This document shows positions 34,209 through 42,301 of a DNA stretch of 64,000 nt, one piece after another. Below the pieces are notes generated by a model that saw only the letters and a program-made list of their open reading frames with translations, was not told the DNA's origin and made no database searches. This stretch comes from SG8-41 sp036555615 (lineage in GTDB: Bacteria > Pseudomonadota > Gammaproteobacteria > Burkholderiales > SG8-41). Location: assembly GCA_036555615.1 (NCBI GenBank), contig DATBKZ010000059.1, positions 1 to 64,000 on the forward strand, read 5' to 3'. The translations under genes were made by a program, and so were the position numbers. Positions within the stretch are counted from its first letter, which is position 1. Each line of letters begins with the position of its first letter.

Positions 34209-35312
34209 ATGTTCAAAGGAAATTTTAGTCTCAATCTCGCTGCGCTGGAAGGCCTGTTCAAGGCCAAGATGCCGCCCTTGATTGGGGCCGACATCAGTTC
34301 CTCCGCCATCAAGATGGTGGAAATTGGCGAAGCCAGCAAAGGCATATACCGCGTCGAGCGCTACGCGATCGAGCCGCTGCCCAAGGATTCGGTGGTGGAA
34401 GGAAACATCAACAACCTCGACGCGGTGAGCGACGCCCTCAAGCGCTGCCACAAGCGCCTGGGCAGCAACATCAAGAACCTTGCCCTGGCCCTGCCCAATG
34501 CCGCCGTGATCAGCAAGAAAATCATGGTGCCCGCCGGCCAGACCGAGGACGATCTCGAGCTGCAGGTTGAAACCGAGGCCAATCAGTACATTCCGTTCGC
34601 TCTCGACGAGGTCAACCTGGACTTCCAGGTGGTGGGCCCCGCGCCGAACAGCGAAGACATCGAAGTGCTGATCGCGGCCTCGCGCAAGGAGAAGATCATC
34701 GACCGGCTGGCGGTTGCCGAATCGGCGGGCCTCAAGGCGACGGTCATGGACGTGGACATGTTCGCCGCGCAGACGGCGTTCGAGCTGATCGAGGGCCAGT
34801 TCCCCGACCGCGGCAAGGACCAGAACATCGCGGTGGTGGATGTGGGCTCCAGCATCATGGCGGTCAACGTGCTGCGCAACGACCAATCGATTTACATGCG
34901 CGAGCAGCCGTTCGGCGGCAATCAGCTGACGCAGGAAATCCAGAACAAGTTCGGCCTGTCCCCGGAAGAAGCCGAAGCGGCCAAGCGCGCCGGCGGGCTG
35001 CCGGAAAACTACGAGTCTGACGTATTGCAGCCCTTCATGGACATGATGGGGCTGGAGGTGGCGCGTGCATTGCAGTTCTTCTTTACGTCGACCCAGCACA
35101 ACCAGATCCACCATGTTGTGCTCTCCGGCGGCTGCGCCGCCATCCCGGGCGCCGACGAGACGGTAGGCAAGCGGGTACAGGTCAACACGATCGTCGCCAA
35201 TCCTTTCGTCAACATGCAGCTCTCCTCGAAGATCCGCCCGAAGAGCCTGACGCAGGACGCGCCCTCGCTGATGGTCGCCTGCGGCCTTGCCATGCGGAGG
35301 TTTGACCCATGA
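34209..35312 (+). CDS. pilM: Type IV pilus inner-membrane assembly protein PilM
   Basis: 367-residue cytoplasmic actin-like ATPase of the type IV pilus alignment subcomplex; it binds the N-terminal tail of PilN. Motifs include LIGADISSSAIKMVEIGE (phosphate 1), IAVVDVGSSIMAVNVLRN (phosphate 2) and HHVVLSGGCAAIPGADE (adenosine). Length and order are typical for PilM. First gene of pilMNOPQ; its stop overlaps the pilN start by four bases. Upstream are the divergent mrcA and a possible promoter. Confidence 0.96.
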   Translation: MFKGNFSLNLAALEGLFKAKMPPLIGADISSSAIKMVEIGEASKGIYRVERYAIEPLPKDSVVEGNINNLDAVSDALKRCHKRLGSNIKNLALALPNAAVISKKIMVPAGQTEDDLELQVETEANQYIPFALDEVNLDFQVVGPAPNSEDIEVLIAASRKEKIIDRLAVAESAGLKATVMDVDMFAAQTAFELIEGQFPDRGKDQNIAVVDVGSSIMAVNVLRNDQSIYMREQPFGGNQLTQEIQNKFGLSPEEAEAAKRAGGLPENYESDVLQPFMDMMGLEVARALQFFFTSTQHNQIHHVVLSGGCAAIPGADETVGKRVQVNTIVANPFVNMQLSSKIRPKSLTQDAPSLMVACGLAMRRFDP

Positions 35313-35902
35313 TCCGCATCAACCTGTTGCCGCATCGCGAGGTCCGGCGCAAGCAGCAACAACAGCAGTTCTTCATCCTTCTTGCCTTTGTCGTGGTGGT
35401 CGGGGGGGCGGTCTGGTTCGTCGTGCGCAGCTATCTCGACGAGCAGCTTCAGACGCAGCAGGCCCGCAACAAGTACCTCCAGGACGAGATCGTCAAGCTC
35501 GACAAGCAGATCGCCGAGATCAGGAAACTCAAGGAACAGACCGCGGCGCTGCTTGCGCGCAAGCGGGTGGTCGAAACACTTCAAAGCAACCGCTCGGAAG
35601 TGGTGCATCTGCTCGATCAGCTGGTACGCCAGTTGCCCGACGGCGTCTACCTGAAGGCCCTGAAGCAGACTGGCACCCGCGTCACCATTACCGGTCTCAC
35701 AGAGTCGCAGGCGCGCGTCTCCACCCTGATGCGCAACCTGGAGTCCTCCCCGCGCCTGGAAAAGCCCGGGCTGGTCGAAATCAAGGCTATCCAGCAGGGT
35801 CGCCTGCGCGCCAACGAATTCATCCTGAATATCAGCATTACGCGCGCCGCGATCGAAGATGACTCAGGGAAGGCTGCGCGCAAGCCGCCGGCGAAGAGGT
35901 AA
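35309..35902 (+). CDS. pilN: Type IV pilus assembly protein PilN
   Basis: 197-residue bitopic inner-membrane protein. The N-terminal tail IRINLLPHREVRRKQQQQQF is the PilM-binding motif; one membrane helix follows (FFILLAFVVVVGGAVWFVV), then a coiled coil (about residues 50-90) and a periplasmic ferredoxin-like domain that pairs with PilO. ATG overlaps pilM (ATGA). Second gene of pilMNOPQ. Confidence 0.95.
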   Translation: MIRINLLPHREVRRKQQQQQFFILLAFVVVVGGAVWFVVRSYLDEQLQTQQARNKYLQDEIVKLDKQIAEIRKLKEQTAALLARKRVVETLQSNRSEVVHLLDQLVRQLPDGVYLKALKQTGTRVTITGLTESQARVSTLMRNLESSPRLEKPGLVEIKAIQQGRLRANEFILNISITRAAIEDDSGKAARKPPAKR

Positions 35903-35908
35903 CGCGAT

Positions 35909-36553
35909 ATGGCCATGACATTGAGCGACCTGAGACGGCTCGATCCGAAGAAGATCGGCAGCTGGCCCATACTGCCCAAGCTGGGCGTGTTGTTCCTCGC
36001 CCTGGTCCTGATCGTCGCGGCAAGCTGGTGGTTTGACTGGCAGCACCAGATCGAGGGCATTAATCAGGAGAAAGTCAAGGAAGAGGGCCTGCGCAGGACC
36101 TTTCTGACCAAGAAGAGCGAAGCGATCAACCTCCCGGCCTACCAGAAGCAGCTGGAGGACATCGAGAAGCAGTTTGGCGCGCTGCTCAAGCAGCTGCCGG
36201 GCAGAGCCGAGATGGACGCATTGTTGACCGACATCAATCAGGCCGGCCTCGGGCGCGGCCTGCAGTTCGAGCTGTTCAAGCCCGCCGCCCAGGAAACCCG
36301 GCGCGAGTTCTACGCGGAGCTGCCCATCTCGATCAGGGTCACCGGCAACTACCACGATATCGGCGCGTTCGCGAGCGATATCGGGAAGCTTTCCCGGATC
36401 GTCACGCTGGAGAATATCGCGCTGGCCAAGGCGGGCAAGGGCGGTGGCCTGGTGATGGATGCGCTCGCCAAGACCTTCCGCTATCTCGATGACGAGGAGC
36501 TGGCACAGCAGAGAAGGGCTGCCTCCGCCAAGAAAGCCGGCAGGAAGAAATGA
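35909..36553 (+). CDS. pilO: Type IV pilus assembly protein PilO
   Basis: 214-residue bitopic protein: short cytoplasmic start (LSDLRRLDPKKIGSWP), one membrane helix (LGVLFLALVLIVAASWWF), a coiled coil and a periplasmic domain with FYAELPISIRVTGNYHDIGA typical of PilO. It forms heterodimers with PilN and links to PilP. Six bases after pilN; overlaps pilP by four bases. Confidence 0.95.
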   Translation: MAMTLSDLRRLDPKKIGSWPILPKLGVLFLALVLIVAASWWFDWQHQIEGINQEKVKEEGLRRTFLTKKSEAINLPAYQKQLEDIEKQFGALLKQLPGRAEMDALLTDINQAGLGRGLQFELFKPAAQETRREFYAELPISIRVTGNYHDIGAFASDIGKLSRIVTLENIALAKAGKGGGLVMDALAKTFRYLDDEELAQQRRAASAKKAGRKK

Positions 36554-37083
36554 AGCGACATCTCCTGATCGGCGCGCTCGCCTGCGTCGCGCTCGTGGCA
36601 TGCAGCGGCGAGGAGCATTCGGATCTCCGGCAATTCGTCAGGGATTCGGACAATATGCCGCGGGGCCGCATTCCCCCGCTGCCGGAGGTCAAGCCGTACG
36701 AGCCGTTCGAATACGCCGCGTTCGATCTGGTCGATCCGTTCATTCCGCGCAAGATCGAGCCCCCCAAGACCGCCGGCCAGCGGCACCCCCTGCTGCCTCC
36801 CGAGAACCGGCGCAAAGGGCCGCTGGAGGCGTTTCCTCTGGAAAACCTGAAGATGGTGGGATCGCTTTCCCAGAAGAAGGAGTACTTCGCGCTGATCAAG
36901 ACTCCGGACAACAACCTCTACCGGGTCGGGATGGGGGACTTCATGGGGCAGAACTTCGGCCGCGTCATCGACATCACGGAATCGTCGGTCAAGTTGAAGG
37001 AGTTGATCCAGGACAGCGGAAACGACTGGAAGGAAGAAGAACGCTTGCTGCTGCTGCAGGATGAACAGGAGGCAAAGAAATGA
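36550..37083 (+). CDS. pilP: Type IV pilus lipoprotein PilP
   Basis: 177-residue lipoprotein with a signal peptide ending in a lipobox (CVALVACSG, lipidated Cys near residue 18). The periplasmic part contains a Pro-rich, disordered segment (LPEVKPYEPFEYAAFDLVD) that contacts PilNO and a small beta domain (LKMVGSLSQKKEYFALIKT, YRVGMGDFMGQNFGRV) that contacts the secretin PilQ. Overlaps pilO and pilQ by four bases each. Confidence 0.95.
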   Translation: MKRHLLIGALACVALVACSGEEHSDLRQFVRDSDNMPRGRIPPLPEVKPYEPFEYAAFDLVDPFIPRKIEPPKTAGQRHPLLPPENRRKGPLEAFPLENLKMVGSLSQKKEYFALIKTPDNNLYRVGMGDFMGQNFGRVIDITESSVKLKELIQDSGNDWKEEERLLLLQDEQEAKK

Positions 37084-39203
37084 AGCTCAAGACGGTGTTC
37101 GCTTCATGGGCGCTTCAGGGAGTGCTGGCGCTCATGCTCGCGTGCGCGAGCCTCACCGCGCGCGCCCAGGCCAACAGCATCGAGTCGATCAACGTTTCGC
37201 CCGGGACGACCGGAAAAGTAGTCGTTCGCGTGACGCTCAGGCAGCCACTGGCGGGGCCGCCGGCCGGATTCACCGTGACCAACCCCCCGCGCATCGCCTT
37301 CGATTTCCTCAATACCTCCAGCGCGCTCGGCCGCAGCACCCAGGAAGTGGCGGAGGGGGACCTGCGCACCATCAACGTCGTTCAGGCGGGCGACCGCACG
37401 CGGCTCGTTCTCAACCTCGCCCGTGCCACCGGCTATGACACGCAGATCGAAGGGCGAACGCTGCTGATCACCCTGCAGGGCGCCGCCGCGGTCGCGAGCC
37501 CCGCCGGGGCGACCACGCATTTCGCCGAGCCGCGAGCGGGTGACCGGCGACATGCGCTACGCGACGTCGACTTCCGGCGCGGCGGCGCCGGCGAGGGGCG
37601 CGTCATCGTGGATCTCTCGGACAGCGCCGTGGGCATCGATCTCAAGCTCCAGGGCAAGACCATCATCGTCGACTTCATCAACACCGCGCTGCCGCGCAAC
37701 CTGCAGCGGCGCCTCGATGTGACCGACTTTGGCACCGTGGTGCAGACCATCGACGCCTTCCCTCAGGGCGGCAACACCCGGGTCGTGATCGAGCCGCGCG
37801 GAACCTGGGAGCACACCGCCTACCAGACCGACACCCGCTTCATCGTGGAAGTCAAGCCGCAAGCCGAGGACACCGGCCAGATCGCGCGCGGTGGCGGCTA
37901 TACCGGCGAGAAGCTCTCGCTCAATTTCCAGAACGTCGAGGTGCGCGCGGTGCTGCAGGTGATCGCGGACTTCACCGGGCTCAACATCATCACCAGTGAC
38001 ACGGTGGGCGGCAACCTGACGCTGCGGCTGAAGGACGTTCCATGGGACCAGGCGCTCGACATCATTCTGCGGGCGAAGGGCCTCGACATGCGCAAGACCG
38101 GCAACGTGGTGTGGATCGCGCCGCGAGACGAGCTGGCCACGCGCGAAAAGCTGGCGCTGGAAGCGCAGCAGCAGATCGTGGACCTCGAGCCCACGCGCAC
38201 CGAAGCATTCCAGTTGAACTACCAGAAGGGCGCCGATCTGCAGAAGCTCCTGGCCGATCCTCAGCAGCGGGTGCTGTCCAAGCGCGGCAGCGCCGTCGTC
38301 GATCCGCGCACCAATACGATATTCGTGCAGGATACGCCGACGCGGCTCGAGGAAGTGCGGAGACTCATCCGCAAGGTCGACGTGCCGGTGCGCCAGGTGA
38401 TGATCGAGTCGCGCATCGTGGAGGCGAGCGACAACTTCGGCCGCAACCTCGGGGTGAGGCTCGGCCTTCACGATTTGGCGGGCGCGGGCAACAAGGTCGG
38501 AAGCCAGAACAACGTGGCGGTGCGCGCGATACCGGGCGGCCAGATAACCGACACGGGCTTTCATACCGGCCAGGTTTCCACCACACCGCCGTTCACCGAC
38601 TCGCTGTCCGTGAACCTGCCTGTGCCGGGGCTCGCCGGCGCCAGCCCGGGCGCGTTCTCGTTGACGCTGTTCAGAGAAGGCTCTGCGAAGTTCCTCAATC
38701 TCGAACTGACGGCGCTGCAGGCCGACGGCAAGGGCAAGATCATCTCCAGCCCGCGCGTTATCACCGCCGACCAGGTCGAGGCCACCATAGAGCAGGGCAC
38801 GGAAATCCCGTACCAGCAGGCGACCTCGAGCGGCGCCACCAGCGTGGCGTTCAAGAAGGCGACGCTCTCGCTGAAGGTCAAGCCCCAGGTCACGCCCGAT
38901 GACAACGTGATCATGAACTTGAACGTCCACAAGGACAGCGTGGGCCAGAACACCCTGGCCGGCCCGTCGATCGACACCAAGCAGATCGTGACGGAGGTGC
39001 TGGTGGAGAACGGCGGCACCGTCGTGATCGGCGGCATCTACCAGCAGACCGAGAACAACCAGACCAACAAGGTTCCGGTGCTTGGCGACCTGCCGCTTGT
39101 CGGATGGATGTTCAAGCAGAACCTGCGGACCGACAACCGCAACGAGCTGCTGATCTTCATCACGCCGCGCATCCTCAAGGACGGCCTGACGCTGCGGCAG
39201 TAG
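37080..39203 (+). CDS. pilQ: Type IV pilus secretin PilQ
   Basis: 707-residue outer-membrane secretin through which the pilus passes. After a signal peptide (cleaved near TARAQA) come two AMIN domains (RVTLRQPLAGPPAGFTVTNP; VDLSDSAVGIDLKLQGKTII) that bind peptidoglycan, an STN/N0 domain (LSLNFQNVEVRAVLQVIADF), an N1 domain, and the secretin barrel with VRQVMIESRIVEA, GSAKFLNLELTALQADGKGK and the C-terminal NELLIFITPRIL. Last gene of the pil operon; followed within 30 bases by a strong terminator. Confidence 0.96.
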   Translation: MKLKTVFASWALQGVLALMLACASLTARAQANSIESINVSPGTTGKVVVRVTLRQPLAGPPAGFTVTNPPRIAFDFLNTSSALGRSTQEVAEGDLRTINVVQAGDRTRLVLNLARATGYDTQIEGRTLLITLQGAAAVASPAGATTHFAEPRAGDRRHALRDVDFRRGGAGEGRVIVDLSDSAVGIDLKLQGKTIIVDFINTALPRNLQRRLDVTDFGTVVQTIDAFPQGGNTRVVIEPRGTWEHTAYQTDTRFIVEVKPQAEDTGQIARGGGYTGEKLSLNFQNVEVRAVLQVIADFTGLNIITSDTVGGNLTLRLKDVPWDQALDIILRAKGLDMRKTGNVVWIAPRDELATREKLALEAQQQIVDLEPTRTEAFQLNYQKGADLQKLLADPQQRVLSKRGSAVVDPRTNTIFVQDTPTRLEEVRRLIRKVDVPVRQVMIESRIVEASDNFGRNLGVRLGLHDLAGAGNKVGSQNNVAVRAIPGGQITDTGFHTGQVSTTPPFTDSLSVNLPVPGLAGASPGAFSLTLFREGSAKFLNLELTALQADGKGKIISSPRVITADQVEATIEQGTEIPYQQATSSGATSVAFKKATLSLKVKPQVTPDDNVIMNLNVHKDSVGQNTLAGPSIDTKQIVTEVLVENGGTVVIGGIYQQTENNQTNKVPVLGDLPLVGWMFKQNLRTDNRNELLIFITPRILKDGLTLRQ

Positions 39204-39224
39204 CGGGGAGAAAAGCTTTTCGCG

Positions 39225-39254
39225 AAAAAGGCGGCCTGCGGGGCCGCCTTTTTT
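39225..39254 (+). terminator. Rho-independent terminator after pilQ
   Basis: Seven-bp stem GGCGGCC/GGCCGCC (39230-39236 and 39242-39248), loop TGCGG, preceded by five A and followed by six T. It closes pilMNOPQ, so aroK downstream needs its own promoter. Confidence 0.92.
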
Positions 39255-39305
39255 CTTGGCCCCGGAACGGCCGTGGGCGCGTTATGCGGCGCCTGCCCGT
39301 TCCGC

Positions 39306-39311
39306 TAGAAT
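39306..39311 (+). promoter_or_regulatory. Possible -10 box of aroK
   Basis: TAGAAT six bases before the aroK ATG, after the pilQ terminator. If functional, transcription would begin at the start codon and the message would be leaderless; no ribosome binding site is visible. The -35 region is weak. Confidence 0.3.
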
Positions 39312-39317
39312 CGTCCC

Positions 39318-39917
39318 ATGAGTGGCAGCAGGCAGAAGCCGGCGGGCGGGCACGGGCGCATCCGCGGCAACATCTTTCTGGTGGGCTTGATGGGCGCGGG
39401 CAAGACTTCGGTCGGCCGGCGCCTAGCGCGGCGCCTGGGCAAGACCTTCTACGATAGCGACGAGGAGATCGAGCGCGCGACCGGCGTGAAGATCTCCGTG
39501 ATCTTCGAGATCGAGGGCGAGGCCGGATTCCGCGCACGTGAGGCGAAAATGCTGGCCGAACTCGTCGCCCAGAGCGACATCGTGCTTGCCACCGGCGGCG
39601 GCGCGGTCCTGTCCGCGGACAACCGCAGGCTGCTCACCGAAAACGGCGTGGTGATCTACCTGCGTGCGGTGGCGGCCGACTTGTGGCAGAGGACGCGTCA
39701 CGACCGGAACCGGCCGCTGCTCAAGACCGACCAGCCGCTCGCCAAGCTCGAGCAGCTGTTTGCCGAGCGCGATCCGCTCTACCGCAGCGTCGCCGATATC
39801 ATCGTGGACACCGGCAGCCAGAGCCTGGGCAGCCTCGTCGAACGGGTGGAGCAGCAATTGATCGAACACCAGTCCGCAGCCGCCGAGAGCACGGGGGCGC
39901 CGCTGCGCGCTGGATAA
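39318..39917 (+). CDS. aroK: Shikimate kinase AroK
   Basis: 199-residue P-loop kinase phosphorylating shikimate, fifth step to chorismate. Walker A VGLMGAGKTSVGRRLA (residues 22-37), shikimate-binding YDSDEEIERATG, FRAREAKMLAEL, VLATGGGAVLS and the lid WQRTRHDRNRPLL. About 15 extra residues at each end compared with the Escherichia coli enzyme. Followed by aroB after 21 bases, the usual aroKB pair behind pilQ. Confidence 0.96.
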   Translation: MSGSRQKPAGGHGRIRGNIFLVGLMGAGKTSVGRRLARRLGKTFYDSDEEIERATGVKISVIFEIEGEAGFRAREAKMLAELVAQSDIVLATGGGAVLSADNRRLLTENGVVIYLRAVAADLWQRTRHDRNRPLLKTDQPLAKLEQLFAERDPLYRSVADIIVDTGSQSLGSLVERVEQQLIEHQSAAAESTGAPLRAG

Positions 39918-39938
39918 CGGAATACGACCGCACTCGCC

Positions 39939-41033
39939 ATGCAGACTCTGAGCGTTGATCTGGGAACCCGCAGCTATCCGATCTATATCGGAGCGGGGCT
40001 CCTTGCCTGCCCCGAGCTGATCGTGGAGAGGCTGCCGCAGAAGACTGCCGCCATCGTCACCAATACCACCATCGCGCCCCTCTACCTCGCGGCGCTCCGG
40101 CGCGCGCTCGAGCGTTGCGGCGTGAGCGTGGTGAGCATCACCCTACCCGACGGCGAGTCGTTCAAGACTTGGGAGACCCTCAACCGCATCTTCGATGCGC
40201 TGCTCGAGCACCATTGCGAGCGCGGAACCACCTTGATTGCTCTCGGTGGTGGCGTTGTGGGGGATCTTGCCGGATTCGCGGCAGCGGTCTACCAGCGCGG
40301 CGTGCCCTATATCCAGGTGCCGACGACTCTGCTCGCGCAGGTCGACTCCGCGGTCGGGGGCAAGACCGCGATCAACCATCCGCTCGGCAAGAACATGATC
40401 GGGGCGTTCTACCAGCCGCGCGCGGTGATCTCCGACACCGATACGCTGGCCACTCTGCCTCCACGCGAGCTCGCGGCCGGGCTGGCCGAAGTCATCAAGT
40501 ACGGGTTGATCCGCGATGCCACGTTCTTCGATTGGCTCGAGGCCAACATGAAGAGGCTCGTCCGACGCGATGCCGAAGCACTCGCCTATGCCATCGAGCG
40601 TTCCTGCGCAAACAAGGCCGAGGTGGTCGCCGGCGACGAGCTGGAAGCCGGACCGCGCGCTCTTCTGAACCTGGGGCACACGTTCGGCCACGCAATCGAG
40701 GCGGGAACGGGCTACGGCGACTGGCTTCACGGGGAAGCGGTCGCCGCCGGAATGCTGCTGGCGGCGAAGCTCTCGCACCGCCTCGGCCTCCTGCCCGCCG
40801 AGGACGTGCGCCGATGCGGCGCGCTCCTCAGGGAAGCGGGATTGCCCCTCGATCCGCCCGAGCTGGGCCTGGAGCGCTATCTCGATCTGATGGGCCACGA
40901 CAAGAAGGTGGCCGGCGGCCGCCTGCATTTCGTGCTGCTCAAGCGCATCGGGGAGGCATTCGTCTCCGGAGAGGTGCCGCGCGCCGCGCTCGCCGATGTG
41001 CTCGACGCGCGCGCCGCGCATGCCCGGGCGTGA
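39939..41033 (+). CDS. aroB: 3-dehydroquinate synthase AroB
   Basis: 364-residue NAD- and metal-dependent enzyme converting DAHP to 3-dehydroquinate. Motifs: LPDGESFKTWETLNRIFDAL, TLIALGGGVVGDLAGFAAAV, YIQVPTTLLAQVDSAVGGKT, LGKNMIGAFYQPRAV, LAEVIKYGLIRD and the zinc-binding LLNLGHTFGHAIEAGTGYGD and HGEAVAAGM. Its end overlaps the dgt start by 14 bases. Confidence 0.97.
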   Translation: MQTLSVDLGTRSYPIYIGAGLLACPELIVERLPQKTAAIVTNTTIAPLYLAALRRALERCGVSVVSITLPDGESFKTWETLNRIFDALLEHHCERGTTLIALGGGVVGDLAGFAAAVYQRGVPYIQVPTTLLAQVDSAVGGKTAINHPLGKNMIGAFYQPRAVISDTDTLATLPPRELAAGLAEVIKYGLIRDATFFDWLEANMKRLVRRDAEALAYAIERSCANKAEVVAGDELEAGPRALLNLGHTFGHAIEAGTGYGDWLHGEAVAAGMLLAAKLSHRLGLLPAEDVRRCGALLREAGLPLDPPELGLERYLDLMGHDKKVAGGRLHFVLLKRIGEAFVSGEVPRAALADVLDARAAHARA

Positions 41034-42147
41034 CCTTGCCCCCTACGCGGCGCGGCCGGAGCGCTCCCGCGGCCGCCGCCACCGCGAGGCCCCTCCCCGC
41101 GGCAGGAGCGATTACCAGCGCGACCGTGACCGCATCATCCATTCCACTGCCTTCCGCCGCCTGGAGTACAAGACCCAGGTTTTCGTCAACCACGAAGGCG
41201 ATCTCTTCCGCACCCGCTTGACGCACAGCCTCGAGGTGGCGCAGATAGCGAGATCGGTCGCGCGCAGCCTCCGGCTCGATGAAGACCTGACCGAGGCAGT
41301 CGCGCTCGCCCATGACCTTGGCCATACGCCGTTCGGTCACACCGGCCAGGATTCGCTCAATGCATGCATGCGGCCCTACGGCGGATTCGAGCACAACCTG
41401 CAAAGCTTGCGCGTGGTGGACGTGCTGGAGCAGCGTTACGCCGCCTTCGACGGCCTGAATCTCACATTCGAGACGCGCGAGGGGATACTGAAGCATTGCT
41501 CCCTCCGCAACGCGCGCACGCTCGGCGATGTGGGGGAGCGCTTCGTGAAACGGCGGCGTCCGTCGCTGGAGGCACAGGTCGCCAACCTCGCCGACGAAAT
41601 CGCGTACAACAACCACGACGTGGATGACGGCGTGCGCTCCGGGCTGCTCGACATGGCGCAGCTCGCCGAGGTGACGATCTTCGCGCGTCATATGCGGACC
41701 GTGCTGCGCCAGTACCCGCGGCTTTCGCCGCCGCGCCTGCGGCATGAAACGGTGCGGCGCATGATCGACACCCTGGTCACCGACTTGATCGGGACCAGCG
41801 CAGAGAACATCCGCAAGCATGCGCCCGCCTCGATTGAAGATGCGCGGCTTGCGCCGGCGCTGATCGCGTTCAGTCCGGCCATTCGCAGGGAGAACGACGA
41901 ATTGAAGCGCTTCCTGCGGGATAACCTCTATCGCCACTACCGGGTGGTGCGGATGAGCGCCAAGGCAAGCCGCATCGTGGCCGACCTGTTCGCGGCGCTG
42001 CTCGCAGACAATCGCCTGCTGCCGCCAGAATTTCAGGTGCGGGCACGCACGGGCGCTCCTCGCGCGATCGCCGACTACATCGCCGGCATGACGGACCGTT
42101 ATGCGATCCTCGAGCACCGCCGGCTGTTTGCCATCGAGGAAATCTGA
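41020..42147 (+). CDS. dgt: dGTP triphosphohydrolase-like HD-domain protein Dgt
   Basis: 375-residue HD-domain phosphohydrolase of the dNTPase (type 2 dGTPase-like) family, removing triphosphate from deoxynucleotides. Conserved parts: DRDRIIHSTAFRRLEYKTQV, RTRLTHSLEVAQIARSVAR, the HD site VALAHDLGHTPFGHTGQD, FEHNLQSLRVV, and ANLADEIAYNNHDVDDG. ATG 41020 lies inside aroB and begins the conserved protein. This aroB-dgt order is common in betaproteobacteria. Nucleotide specificity cannot be judged from the sequence. Confidence 0.93.
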   Translation: MPGRDLAPYAARPERSRGRRHREAPPRGRSDYQRDRDRIIHSTAFRRLEYKTQVFVNHEGDLFRTRLTHSLEVAQIARSVARSLRLDEDLTEAVALAHDLGHTPFGHTGQDSLNACMRPYGGFEHNLQSLRVVDVLEQRYAAFDGLNLTFETREGILKHCSLRNARTLGDVGERFVKRRRPSLEAQVANLADEIAYNNHDVDDGVRSGLLDMAQLAEVTIFARHMRTVLRQYPRLSPPRLRHETVRRMIDTLVTDLIGTSAENIRKHAPASIEDARLAPALIAFSPAIRRENDELKRFLRDNLYRHYRVVRMSAKASRIVADLFAALLADNRLLPPEFQVRARTGAPRAIADYIAGMTDRYAILEHRRLFAIEEI

Positions 42148-42233
42148 CCGCGCGGAGCAGCTCCGCCTCGCAAAAGCGGTTGCTGTAAGTAGCTGAGGGC
42201 AGTAAACTTCTCCTTCGCGCCTGCATTTTCTAC

Positions 42234-42260
42234 CCCGCCTGCTGCAGCGCAACAGGCGGG
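42234..42260 (+). other. Stem-loop in the gltB leader
   Basis: Perfect 8-bp inverted repeat CCCGCCTG/CAGGCGGG with an 11-base loop, about 40 bases before the gltB start. There is no T run, so it is not a normal terminator; it could be an mRNA structure or a protein site. Confidence 0.4.
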
Positions 42261-42301
42261 ACGCAGGCAACGGGATCAACAAGCTCTCTAGGACGCGCCG
42301 A

